Source: Gordionus sp. m RMFG-2023 (Eukaryota > Nematomorpha > Gordioida > Chordodea > Parachordodidae). From it: 64,000 bases of DNA. Positions 13,301 through 24,414 of the stretch are shown one piece after another. The notes beneath the pieces were generated by a model. The model was not told where the DNA came from. It worked only from the letters and a program-made list of their open reading frames with translations, and did no database searches. The stretch spans positions 1,381,121-1,445,120 of the forward strand of contig NC_088779.1 in the NCBI RefSeq assembly GCF_954871325.1, written 5' to 3'. The stretch's first letter is position 1. Every line of letters begins with the position of its first letter. Position numbers and translations under genes: made by a program.

Positions 13301-16300
13301 ATACCTTTAATACCTTTTATTTATCCCATTCAATACTGCGCCTATCAATGATTGACCATATTTTAAGCCTCTAATTTTTTTGTTAAACTTTAAAATAACT
13401 ATCGTTATTGTTGGGGGCAAATAGCACCAAATGCATTTTTTTCTTCACTTTCTTAAAAATAATGAGCGCAGTTGCACTAGGTTTAATGATCTATTTTAAT
13501 TTCTAAAATATTTTTTTAGGACTTACTGTACAGAATGCTTCCAAAAAATTTTATCATTGCTTGAAAACCTGGCTAATCCATTCCATGTCACACATTTTGT
13601 CAAACAAATTAGAATTTTCTTTTACTAAATGTATTTAATAGATTATTTGAGAAAAATATCTGAAGATGAGGAAGATGAATTTGTACCATTATCATTAAAT
13701 GTGGTATTTGAAAATCAAAATAAGAAGATGAAAACTTTATATCCATATATGCTGAAAATGCATTAGAAAAATTTATCTATATAATAAACATCTTAAAAAG
13801 TGCATTTAATAAGTGGAAAAATTTTTGGGATAAACAAGATTAATCCACATCATTTTCTGCTTATTTTAGAGAAATTTCTCACGGTTGCTTATAAAGAAGG
13901 TTGCTACAAGATGAAATTCTTATTATATTTCCTTAAAATAGATAGATTCGTTAGTAAAGGAAAATTCTATTTTGTTTGACGAAGTGTGTGACATGGAATG
14001 GATTATTCAGGCTTTCGCAACGATAAAACATTTTTTGGAATAATACTCTTCCTAATAAAATTTTATAGAATCAGAATAAATTGTTTTAAATTTTTAAAAT
14101 AGATCATTGAAACCTATTGCAAATGCTCTCATTATTTTTTTTAGAAAGTGAAGAAAAATGCATTTGGGCCTATTTGACCCCAACAATATCGATAGTTATT
14201 TTAAAAATAAAAACAAATTTGTGGCCTAAAATATGGTCAACTATTGAGAGACGCAGTATTAAATATGATTATCACTATCAAATTATTTACATATATTTAA
14301 AAAAAAAAAAGATTTGAACATATATATGAAGATCAATATGTTCTTCCTGCAATTACATCTGGTATTCAAGCTTAAATGGCCAGGGAGAAAACTTCCACAG
14401 AACGAACCTATTTAAAAAAAATAAACTTATAGTGTTATTGAAAAGGAATGCATTTGGAAACCTTAGAAATGATAATGCAAGAACTATTAATTTCGAAATA
14501 TCCCATTTTTTGACGAGAAAGTTGAGTGAGGATGGATTGGAGGAGGATAACCTATCTCAATTTTTTTTGAAGCTTAAGGACAAAACAAAATGTTTTTAAA
14601 TAAATTCCCCTTGTAAAAGGAGTTGCTTATTACGTACAATACAGCAATAACCTTATCTGCCCCTGTAGAGCGCGTTTTTAATATATCCAATGCCGTATTA
14701 ACTGGCCAGGCGTTCCTGTCCTATCACATAAAAAATTTTGAAAAACATTTGTTATTAAAAATTAATTGTTATATTATATTGTATTTATAATTTATATTAT
14801 AAAAAATAAAACTATATTATTTTTTAACATGGCTAATATGTCGTGATAAAAAAAAAATATAAGTCATTTATTATATTAAAATTAATTTTAAAAAAAAATT
14901 TATCATAAAATTTTGAACGAACGTTAACGCGTTCATCATCGTGAACGCAACGCGTTTTTTTTTAATAACAGCACTAAATTTTTCGAGTAAATAAAAAAAT
15001 AAATTGTGTTTTTAAAATTGAACGAACGTTAAATTCGAACGCGTTCGTCAAAAAAAATGAAGAAACGCGTTCACGTTCAAAGTTCGTCAAAAATAAGAGG
15101 CAGGCAACGCTGTTCGTCATTTTTTTTTACGAACTTCGTTCACGAAAGCGTTTGTCTACAACATTACTTTCCAGATATAAACCTGCAGATTTCGATACAT
15201 AATTAAACTCTCAAAATTACTAAAAATAATGTGAATGTTTTTAAAATTTTTTTTCCATTTTATAAAAAGGAAAGGGGATTTAATTACCGATAATTTTTAG
15301 TTCAGACATTATCGTTGAAAGAAAAGGATAAATTATAACTTGTTCACTTTGAAGTCGCGACTAAATTTATTTTTCAAAAATTGATGTTTATAATAAAAAA
15401 AATTATGTGACATTATATATGAGATAGGGGAATAAAAATACTCCACATATGACTATAATGTACAACTAGTAACAACATATTACAACACGCCCCCCACTAA
15501 AATTGGTTTTAAAGTAATTTACGCCCTCATTTATATGGATTTTGAATAACGAATTATCGGATACGATTAAAGTGAATTATTAATAACTTTAAAAAAAAAC
15601 AATTTAAAGGCTAACCTAACATTATAAATTTTAAGTAGATAAATTTTAAAATTATATTATTTTTATGAAAATGGGGAAAAAATAACCAAATATAAACAAC
15701 TACAAAAATAAAAATGCTTTTAAAGAAAAATATATAATCTTCCGCAAGATGGCGTTATATATTTAAAAAATATATCTAGACTATTTTTATTCATATGGAA
15801 ACCGGTAGTGATTTATTGAACGATGATAGAACCACATTCCCCCCTTAAACCCTCCTAAAAAATTACGATACACGAATTATAATTTTTGCCACTTATAATG
15901 GAATGGGCTTGCTTTGCTATAAGCCGGAAAGTTCGAAATATTCTAAAAAAAACATAAAATAGTTAAGGTTATAACTGTTGTCAACGTTAATAAGCTAATC
16001 ACATTATTCCTTTTTAAAATCAAAATAATATATATAAGTAGTGTTGTTAATCGGCACAGTTTTGAGCCGATTTTTAAAAACGGCTAAATCAGTATTTTTA
16101 TCCTTAAAAATATTAGGCATAGCTTGAAGATTTTTCTCATAGATACAAAAGCCTTGACATCTCATAGCCACATTAGGAGGCTTGATCAATTTTTTTTTCT
16201 GGCTTAAATATAGAGTAAGCCGTTTTTAAAAATCAGCTGAAATTGAGCCGTTTAAAAACACATATAATATATATATGTGTACAAGTGTTTTTATTAGTGT

Positions 16301-19300
16301 TGTTAGATTACTTAAGTTCAACTTATAAATACAGCGTATAGCCATATTTTTATCCAAAAGTATTAGAATCAATCTTCAAGTTGAAACTCAACCTAGAAGC
16401 TTAATTCAATTTTATTTTAGGCTAACAAGCTTGGCTAAGCTACAATAGAAGACGGTCAAGGGTAGGTGACTTGAACAACACTAGTTTTTAATGATGAAAT
16501 GGAAGAGGGAAAAGGGTGTTTTTTATGTTAGCTATAATGTGATATTTTTACAACTTTTAAGTCATTTTTTTCAGTGCGTTTTTATAAAATATAAAAATAT
16601 AATTTTACCGAAAATATATTTCCTGCATATTTAGAATACCTATGTTAGGAATTGTAGATAAATTTAGCCGTTAACCTTCGAGTCATTCTATAATTTATGT
16701 GAAAAAATCTATGGAAAAAAAAAACTAACGTATATTATATTTAGTTTTAAAATTTCGTGGTAAAAATCTGTTTGAAATTCATGGGGTAAAGTAATTCCAA
16801 AAATAATCAAATACATTTTCGGTATACTCAGATTTTTTAAATTTAAAACAATTGAAAAAATAGCACATCGTCGCTAACATATATATATAATTCAATATAA
16901 GTTTATATGAAAAAGAGTTCAAAAACGGTTTTTACAGGTTAAACTAGGCCTCTGTTTGGGAATCCTTGATGTAAACCGAGCATTTTTTTTGTTTAAAGAA
17001 CCGCCAAATTTCTTTTTCGCTTTGTGGCCTCGCAAAGTTTTTGTTTTTTTAAACTCGGTCCTCGGTTTTACCGCTAAATTTTTTTTTTATTACTCTCAAA
17101 ATTTTGAAAACTATTAGATTTCTTCTTATAAAGAAAACCTATTTCCATTTTTAAAAAGGGGGGTTTATTTTTGGTGTTTTATTAGTTAGACATTATATCG
17201 TTGAAAGAAATGGATAAATAAATTATAACTTGTTCACTTGTGAAGTCCGCTATAAATTATTTTTTTCTAAAATTGACCCTTTTTAAAATAAAAAAAATTA
17301 TGTGACATTATATAAGAGATAGGGGAATAAAAATACATTCCACATATGACTATAATGTACAACTTGTAACAACATATCATAACACGCCCCCACCAAAAAA
17401 GGTTTTAAGGTAATTTACGCTCCTAATTTATATAGATTTTAAATTACGAATTATTGGATACGATTATAAATATATTATTTAATAACGTTAGCTTATTTTT
17501 ATTTTTTTTTAAAAAAGTACAATTTAATGTTAACCTTACATAGATATTTATTGTATTAATTTAAAATTATATCATTTGAAAAAAAAATACAACCAAATCA
17601 ATACGTAAATGCTTTCAAACTAAAAATATATTTTCTTCCGCAAGATGGCGTTCTTTAACTTATAGAAAAATATATATATTTTGGATTATTTTTTTTTATA
17701 TCGGAGATCAGTAATGATCGAATGAATGATGATAGAGTCATACAAACCTCCACCTCTCCCCCCCATTAAACTCCTATAAAAAATTTCAATACATGACTCA
17801 TTTGAAACATTGGAATTAGGAATAGGAATCTCTTTAAATGGAGGGAAATTCCGCTCGTAATGTTCCTGTTAGTGTTGTCAAACGGCTCGCTTTGAACCCA
17901 TTTTTTAAAGCGATTGACTCAATATTTTAGCCAGAAAATATTGCTTTAAGCCTCGAGATTTCGATAACATATGTCCAGACCCTTTGTGCCATCTATGAAG
18001 AAAAATCTTCAGGCATGGGTAATATTTTTTCTGGGTGAAGTATTGAGTTAGGCATCGTTTTTTTTAAAAATCGGCCCAAAACGGGCCGGTTAACAACACT
18101 AGGGCCTGATGTTAAAGCCGGAAAGTTCTAAATATGAATTTTTAAAGAAATCATAAATTCGAACTGATGGTTAACTAAGTTATTAATCAAATTATTCTAA
18201 GGCAAACGAAAAATCAAATGCAAACTGAAATGTACTGTTAAAGTTAAGCATATGTATTTTAATTTTAACATCCAGTTTTTTTTAAAATACAAAAAATTTA
18301 TTGTGGAATATATATATATAAGTAAAAGTAAAATGCCTATTTTTGATAATTTATTTTTGATTGGATTATTATATTAGCCTTACGAGCTTTTAAAGTGCGA
18401 TAGAAAAAATACATTTAAAACAAATAAATGACAATAAAACGCGGTTAAAAAAAAATTCGTTAGTTAAACGAGCTTGCCATTATGAGACCTTCCATTTTAG
18501 GTCTCACAACAGCAGACCAACCCAGAATAGTGATTATGATTACTACAGTCAAGATATAACGCTTGTTCTCCTAATGAATAAATCTTATATTCTTAAGTTC
18601 CCCCCCCCCCAAATCTAAAAATAAATGGGTTTTTGTGCCGGGTCTGGGTTAGATCCCCGGGTCTGTGCTCAGAACAGTCCCGAGTACACCGATCAAGCAA
18701 ATTAACAACACTACCTATACAATATAGTTCGCGAATGACGCAACCACGAATTAGAATACGTTTTTCTTTACCCTATTGATATCATAACATCTGATAATAT
18801 AATATAAACTCTTATTTAAAATAAATTCGATTACCCCCCCCCCTCCCCTCATCTTCTCTCGTAGCCTGATCACGAAATCGACTTTGAGGCGGAAAAATTG
18901 ACCGTGAAACATAGGTACTTATTGTTGCGGCACGGAGAGAGGTCGGATCAAACGTTCGCGCCCGATTGGTACGATTCGGTCTTCAAATCCGAAACGTGTA
19001 AATTTAAAATAAATATATTTTAAACATAAGTACACTTTATACGGTGAAACCTCCGTTATGTGGCCACATAAAATTGGGCGATTATATCTTTTTTGTGGGG
19101 TAAAACAGAGATAATTGCCAAATTAAATAAACACCTTAAAGTTTTGAATGGGGCTGAACCTAAAGGAGTCGAGATTATGATGTGGTCACCTTTTAGTGGG
19201 TATCGCTGTATTATTTTGAATGTATAAAAGGGCCATTCCTTGACAAATAGCTCCAAAAAATGGCGATTTATCGTATATTTTTTTAAACTTTCAAATAGTT

Positions 19301-22300
19301 AGTTTAATAAGTTGTAAATTTTTTAAGCCAAATCAAAACTTTGGAGCTTTATCTCGGCCCATACCCTGAGTTAGGAACTTTACCCCTCATTCACAATTAG
19401 CGCGAATCACAGCTAACGGTTAACGGTAAATGAGGGGTTAAAACGCGATTCTTGATATAACGAAATCTTTAAGCAAAATTAAATCAAAGAATATTGTTAT
19501 TAAAAGAAATAAATCGAAAAATAAAATATTAAATCAATATCTTCGGTACAGATTTAATTCCGATAAAATCATTTATATATATATTTTTTAAAAAAAAAAA
19601 CCTTTTAAGGGCTCGGTAAAAAAAAGTGCCGATAATTTTTTGATTTTTTTGTCGTAGTTGAAAAGTTTTATTTTTTATCTTATATATCTATGTTAGTCGC
19701 CAATATGTTTTTTTTCCCGGCAATTTCTTATTTTTTGCAACTTTAAAATCATTTTTTTAGGCGCGTTTTTTTTTTAAATTTAAAAAATCTGATTTTAACC
19801 GGAAATATATTTCCATCTGTTTTTAGAATGCCTACTTTATAAGATTATAGACAAATTTTTCCGTTTGACTCATTTTTAAATTTATATATAAATAAAATAT
19901 ATGGAAAAATTAATTTAAGTTATATTAACTTCTAAAGTTTCTTAACAAATTTGTCCTAAATTCATAGGTTAGATATACGTAAATCCCAGTGACATATATA
20001 ATACCTAGACTGACGATTCATTCATTAAAATGCGTTTTTAAGCGTCGTTAAAAGAAAATCAGCTGGACCTGCCATTTTGATATCATATATAGTAATTATT
20101 CTCATGTTTATAAACTACTATTAAATTGATAACTTGCTTCCTTGTTATCTCGATGATCCGGTAATTCTTTAATAAAGTTTGCATAGATATAGGAATAAAT
20201 TAGGCACGCATTTAAAATTTTAATAATGATTAGTGTAACCAAGATGGCGTCTCCAGTTGATTTGCACTTGATGTACACTTTTAATGAATGAATCATCAGT
20301 CTAGGTATTATATATGTCATTGGTAAATCCAGTAAAATCAGATTTTCAAAATTTTCAAAATGGCGCTTAATAAAATATGATTTAAACTTAATTAAAAAAA
20401 TAACCTATTTGACGTTTAACATCTTATATAAATAAAATTTAAATTTTTTTTTTATAAAAAATAAATGGTATCATAATGGATAACACCTACCCCAACCATA
20501 TTAAGAGGCGAATCTATTTCTTTAAAGAAATGATTAAATAAAGGGGAACGCTTGCATTGATTACAACCTCCATCTTATTAAATATGTATTAATTCATCAA
20601 AAGTTAGTGATTGTTAATCGGCTCGATTTAAACCGGTTTTTTAAAAACCGGGTAACTCAGTGTATTTTAGACAGAAGAAATATTGTCTAAGTCTCTCGAG
20701 ATTGCGTTAACAGATGTTCAAACCTTTGTGCCACCTATTGAGCAAAGCCTCGAGATTGTAACAGATGTTCAAACCTTTGTGCCACCTATTGAGCAAAGCC
20801 TCGAGATTGTAACAGATGTTCAAACCTTTGTGCCACCTATTGAGTAAAGCCTCGAGATTGTAACAGATGTTTAAACCTTTGTGCCACCTATTGGCAAAAT
20901 CTTAAGGCTCGCAATAATATTTTTTTTCCTTATACAATAATTGGGTTAGCCGTTTTAAAAAAATCGGCTCAAAATGAGCCGCACTCATCGAGAGTAATAA
21001 TTCTGTAGCTTTAATTTAAATAAAAAATTTTAACATTGGTAAATTTGAGAAATAATAAATGTCAATCATATATGAATGAAATGATTAAAGAGAAAGAAAA
21101 TAATAAAATTAAGAAAAAAGAAAGAAAGAATGAATGAAAGCAAGTATAAATTATTACGAAACTTTTGTGTATTAAATTTTTGAATGATTAAAAAAAAAAA
21201 GAAGTTAGTATATAATTTTTGGTGATTTCGGATGAAGGAACTCTCGCTAGGAGACAGAAAATATGAGTTTAAAAAAAATTTAAGTTTCAAAAAAAAAAAA
21301 CTCATTGTGCCCGCTCAAGAGCGGATGAATGAAGGATCGCCTTTTTATAATGCCCAAAATTCACGTATTTATTGTTTTAATTCACGTAAAGCCCCCTATT
21401 ATAGCTATAGAGACTTGAACATGCCGAGGTATTTACCCAAGAGGAAAACTGGACTCAGAGAATTTTTCAAGGATCCCTCTATCACGGAAATAGGGATGTT
21501 TGAAGCCTATTTAACTGGTTTAAATTTTTTTTAAAAAAAATAGAAAACTCTAATTTTGCATATATGCATTTAGGTCAATATTTTAAAAAGATCCGCTTCT
21601 ACGAGACTCTAAATTGGGTGTACTGCTCTCCGTCACTCAGGTGCGTTCAAACTGTGCATTACATTCTTAAAGGTAATATACTTTATTTATATATATGTTA
21701 GCGGCAATGTGTTTTTTCCGGCAATGTGTTATTTTTTTCAACTTTAAAACAATATTTTAGCGCGTTTTTTTAAATTTAAAAATCTGATTTTACCGGAAAT
21801 GAATTCCAGCATGTTTGGAATACCTATCTTATGAATTGTAGAGAATTTTACCTTTAAATTTTGAGTTAATTATAATTTATATGAAAAATTTATGGAAGAA
21901 ATAATATAAATTATATTAGGTTCAAAAGCTCATGATAAAATTATCTGAATTTCTTAGGGTAGGTATTCCAAGCATGATTGAGTACATTTCCGGTAAAATC
22001 AGATTTTTAAATTTAAAAAAACGCGCTTAAAAATTGCTTTAAAGTTGAAAAAAATAACACATTGCCGGAAAAAACACATTGACGCTAACATATATACTAT
22101 ATATATATATATATATTAAAAAAAATGTGTAGTAAAAACTTTGTTTTTTTTTAGCGGGCTAGAATACGGTGAAAGCCTGAATTATTAATTTAGAAAAAAA
22201 GGAAGTTGTGGTGGGTAACATTTCAACTTTTGGAAGAAAGAAACAGAAATATATTCACCGGTTATCCGCAGCGCGTCCCCGTTAGATTCGAGCCGATTCC

Positions 22301-24414
22301 CACCTACCACCCGACCATCATAATCAGAGGCCCGCGGGCCAAGAACCCGAGTTGAAGCGGGCCTGCAGGCCATAAAATGATCTTTTTTGTTTGAGAGATG
22401 GAAGTAGGTGGTTATAGCCTCTTCTTGTTAATGGCTCTTTTCAGGTTAACCCATGTTGCCCAGTCCTTTCATTAACTACAATCCATCTAATTTGCAGCTC
22501 TCTCTACGGCTTATTGGAGGGGGGATATAATATTAAATGGTATTTTCATAAAAAATTACACTCATAAGGATAAATTTAAGCATTGTTACATTCTTCCCCT
22601 ACCCATAAATAATTGTTATATTTTAAAAATATTTTGGTAAAAATATCTTTTCATAATTTTATATATCGAAATTGTATAAATGTTGTTTAAACAATCGATA
22701 ATTATAATTTATCGAAGGACTTAAGACCTTTTTACGCCTTTGCCATTCTTCCACGCTTCATTTTTTTGGCCTAGTGGGATTTTAGCCTCATTAGGCAGCT
22801 GTATAAATCTTACACATAACAGCTCGCGCTGTAAGATGTTTAAAATTGTATTTTTTTAAAAAAATTGGGCAAACAAGCGAGAGCTCCTAGAATGGGTGCC
22901 TAATGATATACAGTTGCGTCCTCTTACAATATTCAATCATAAAAAAGTTGTAGTGATTATATATCGGATCGGTTATCCGGCAGATATCAACCTCATATCA
23001 GATTTGATTGGCTTCTTAGAAAGCTGTTTCTGTAAACACCAAATCTCATTTACTTGTATTATATGCTTACTATTTCCTTCCCCCCCCCCACAAAATCGAC
23101 AAAATTTTTTTTTATACCCTACCTATTTCTTATCTTCAAACCATTTTTTTAAAACAATAAAAAAAAGGTTTAGGTTTAGACGAAGCGCTCAAGATACGAA
23201 TAGAACCGGGGCTTTTTGAATGGTATGGATGGCATCGAGAAGTTAAACCCGTGTTTATGAGTCCTCAGAGATTCAAAAATTGCAGCTTCAATATAGACAC
23301 TACATACGTTACGATGGTTTATTTATTTTAAATCTCTTTGGGGGGGGGGGGGGGGGGGTATTTACTAAGATTTTTTGTTCCCCAGCTCATAATAGTTAGG
23401 ATTGGATCTTTTTATTATAGTTACATTACATCACAATACTCGTAAAATATCTAGAAATTTCTTCTTCGAATATTTCCAAAGTAACACTTTTTTAACTAAG
23501 TTTTAAAATCGGTTTTTTTTTGTTGATATTATTTATTTTTATTAAATTTAATTTATTTTTAAAAAATAATTATTATTAAAGATGCCTGAGGTTCAATACA
23601 ACCCCAGCGAAACGTTAGAAGAATATTACGCAAGAGGGGAAAAATTCATGAGGCTCCTAGCTAAGAGGCATGATCAACAAGGTATAGATTTAATATTAAG
23701 TCCTTGAGATGTTGGAGTTATTATTATAATGTTCTATGTCAATTTTTTTATAATTATAAATTTAGGATTATATTTTAATAGTTGTATATGGAAGTTGGAA
23801 GTATAGTATTAAAGAGACATAGAACATTAAAATATTGAAACATCTATTTGTTAAATTAATCCTTTTTAGGGCGCCTAGCCAAGTTTTCAAAACAAAAAGA
23901 GAATAGTATTTTTAACAGGGTGTCAAGGTTATCCAATCATTGAGACGAAATTGTTTTATATTCATGTGACATTAAAAAAAAATTATTTTTCAAATAAATC
24001 TATTCCAAGAAAATATGTACGAATTTTTACTTTTGAAAGATCTAATATCTAAATTTTTTCTTTTGTTTACCAAACCTTAATTAAAAATTGACAGACAAGT
24101 CTTCTCGTGACGTTTTAAACATAATTATTTATTCTTTTATTCGAAAAGAGGGAGATTTCTTGATAATGGGTCACGCGGCTACTTTAGAGGTCAACACTTT
24201 TCCCATTTTGACCGCGACCACCAATCCCCAAAAACGCAGCAGAGATTACCAAGAATTTCACGAGATACTTCAAAAAACGCCCTACCTAGCGTGCACTCGC
24301 ATAGACGAACGTCTCGATGGCTCCTGGGCATGGCCACCTATCCCTCCCAGCTTACCCGTCACTTACCTCAAGAATATGTCTTACGATTGGACCGTTCTGA
24401 GTAGCTCGAAATGA
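7303..24414 (+). CDS. UBASH3: UBASH3/TULA-like protein: UBA, 2H-like, degenerate SH3 and histidine phosphatase domains (14 exons)
   Basis: Exons: 7303-7355, 7444-7497, 7543-7741, 9241-9436, 10039-10343, 10492-10644, 11054-11352, 11517-11712, 18865-18997, 21392-21517, 21574-21672, 23174-23316, 23582-23681, 24095-24414. Phases agree throughout, giving 791 residues (human UBASH3B has about 649). Domains: UBA about 3-40 (LINIGFSK); 2H-like about 45-250; SH3-like about 300-420 (VYAVHNVN, DDDELLCV); phosphoglycerate-mutase-type phosphatase about 500-790. The phosphatase keeps the family's catalytic set: RHGER (Arg507, His508), SPSLRCVQT (Arg594), EPGLFEW (Glu615) and GHAATLE (His712). In vertebrates these proteins bind ubiquitin and dephosphorylate tyrosine kinases such as Syk/ZAP-70; that role here is inference. 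The SH3 is poorly conserved and carries extra residues, and the first 2H HxT motif is not visible. The exon 10 start is the least certain junction (21405 is the alternative). An acceptor-like TTCTAG before the ATG suggests an upstream noncoding exon. Confidence 0.88.
9480..9810 (+). repeat. dispersed repeat in UBASH3 intron 4, inverted copy at 49740-50120
   Basis: Words such as ATCGTCTGCCTTCTTATT, TTTGTCTTTTGCAAA and TGATGGTTGCTAACGCC recur in reverse complement in the HSPA13 intron at about 49740-50120, in the same internal order. The family is unclassified. The C/G-richer part holds GCGCTTGCAACGCATGCGC. It lies between UBASH3 exons 4 and 5 and is probably a non-autonomous transposon. Confidence 0.55.
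12720..15166. mobile_element. palindromic hAT transposon (inverted pair of 3' halves) in UBASH3 intron 8
   Basis: The right arm (about 13930-15166) encodes on the + strand the C-terminal part of a hAT transposase. The dimerisation region at 14641-14764 reads LSAPVERVFNISNAVLTG and then FEKHLLLKIN. The left arm (12720 to about 13640) is the same sequence inverted; for example 13000-13075 is the reverse complement of about 14650-14725, and 13540-13625 that of about 13950-14035. The outer ends TAGTGCTGTAAACA and (inverted) TAATGTTGTAGACA resemble hAT termini. Flanking 8-mers CTTCTAAA and CTTTCCAG match poorly, so no target duplication is claimed. Stops and frame breaks show that it is inactive. 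Both arms retain only the 3' half of an element and join through about 290 unique bases. Confidence 0.8.
15190..16015 (+). repeat. first copy of a diverged direct duplication
   Basis: This segment recurs in the same order at 17090-18205: GACATTATCGTTGAAAGAAA, GTGACATTATAT, CACATATGACTATAATGTAC, CTTCCGCAAGATGGCG and TAAGCCGGAAAGTTC are all shared. The copies are clearly diverged by small indels, so the duplication is old. It is either an ancient segmental duplication or two copies of an unclassified transposon. Confidence 0.7.
16039..16265. mobile_element. hAT-type MITE, family A
   Basis: Begins TAGTGTTGTTAATCGGC and ends near TTGAGCCGTTTAAAAACAC, which forms imperfect terminal inverted repeats. 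The interior shares the family's features, including a segment related to CCTTTGTGCCATCTATGAGC and a right arm GTAAGCCGTTTTTAAAAATC. The flanks are TATATA-rich, so a target duplication cannot be judged. Confidence 0.65.
16295..16483. mobile_element. hAT-type MITE with near-perfect 8-bp target duplication
   Basis: The element starts TAGTGTTGTTAGATTACTTA and ends GACTTGAACAACACTA. It is flanked by GTTTTTAT (16287-16294) and GTTTTTAA (16484-16491), a 7 of 8 match, as expected for hAT-type insertion. It shares terminal bases with family A but has a different interior, so it is a separate subfamily. Confidence 0.75.
16522..16888. mobile_element. MITE family B, long terminal inverted repeats
   Basis: A diverged copy of the family best seen at 21690-22098. 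The left arm runs from ATGTTAGCTATAATGTG and the right arm ends ACATCGTCGCTAACATATAT. Arms of about 120-140 bases surround a short unique centre containing GAATACCTATGTTAGGAATT. Confidence 0.65.
17090..18205 (+). repeat. second copy of the direct duplication, split by a MITE
   Basis: Parallel to 15190-16015, with the same landmark words in the same order. The homology is interrupted at 17870-18101 by a TAGTGTTGTY-type MITE and resumes with AAAGCCGGAAAGTTCTAAAT. The MITE insertion therefore post-dates the duplication. Confidence 0.7.
17870..18101. mobile_element. hAT-type MITE, family A, inserted in the 17-18 kb duplication
   Basis: Clear terminal inverted repeats: TAGTGTTGTCAAACGGCTC at the left, and GGGCCGGTTAACAACACTA at the right. 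The interior has CTCAATATTTTAGCC, GCCTCGAGATTTCG and CCTTTGTGCCATCTATGA. The flanking 8-mers GTTCCTGT and GGGCCTGA match at 5 of 8, consistent with an aged duplication. The paralogous segment at 15.9 kb lacks the element. Confidence 0.8.
19684..20430. mobile_element. MITE family B copy split by a nested MITE
   Basis: The left part (19684-19986) runs from ATGTTAGTCGCCAATATG to the family's centre. The right part resumes at 20331 with AGTAAAATCAGATTTTC, as at 21990 in the intact copy, and ends near ATTTGACGTTTAACATC. A family C MITE (19987-20322) interrupts it, bounded by an exact 8-bp duplication GTAAATCC. Confidence 0.75.
19987..20322. mobile_element. MITE family C, nested in family B, exact 8-bp target duplication
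   Basis: Starts CAGTGACATATATAATACC and ends GGTATTATATATGTCATTG, with inverted arms of at least about 80 bases that include CCTAGACTGA and the word AAGATGGCGTC. It is flanked by GTAAATCC at 19979-19986 and 20323-20330. CA...TG ends with an 8-bp duplication indicate hAT-type transposition. A second copy lies at 60807-61123. Confidence 0.88.
20605..20985. mobile_element. MITE family A carrying a fourfold 51-bp tandem repeat
   Basis: The left end TAGTGATTGTTAATCGGCTC and right arm GTTAGCCGTTTTAAAAAAAT place this in family A, but the right terminus AACAACACTA is missing. Inside, a unit of about 51 bases (GCCTCGAGATTGTAACAGAT plus TTTGTGCCACCTATTGAG) is repeated four times between about 20692 and 20900. 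Other copies here have it once. Confidence 0.8.
21690..22098. mobile_element. MITE family B, best-preserved copy
   Basis: Arms of about 140 bases in inverted orientation: ATGTTAGCGGCAATGTGT, TTAGCGCGTTTTTTTAAATT and GATTTTACCGGAAAT on the left are mirrored by ATTTCCGGTAAAATC and CATTGACGCTAACATATA on the right. It starts only about 18 bases after the donor of UBASH3 exon 11 (21672). The surrounding TA repeats hide any target duplication. Confidence 0.8.
22185..22373. other. GC-rich island of unknown nature in UBASH3 intron 11
   Basis: This stretch is much richer in G and C than its surroundings (GGCCCGCGGGCC, CGCAGCGCGTCCCCG). An opposite-strand reading frame is open, but it lies inside a host intron and resembles no protein I recognise. 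A TCGAATCT word on the minus strand loosely recalls a pol III B box, but no paired tRNA arms are visible. It is probably part of an unclassified repeat. Confidence 0.35.

Noticed and set aside
21066-21305. 79-codon minus-strand frame of Phe, Leu, Asn and Ser
   Set aside because: Lies opposite A-rich DNA next to UBASH3 exon 10; low complexity only.
22250-22320. possible tRNA or tRNA-derived SINE (B-box-like word on the minus strand)
   Set aside because: No cloverleaf pairing, no A box at proper distance and no A-rich tail.
22800-22840. hairpin with CTTACA...TGTAAG around CAGCTCGCGCTG
   Set aside because: Too short for an RNA gene and lacks known box elements; chance palindrome cannot be excluded.
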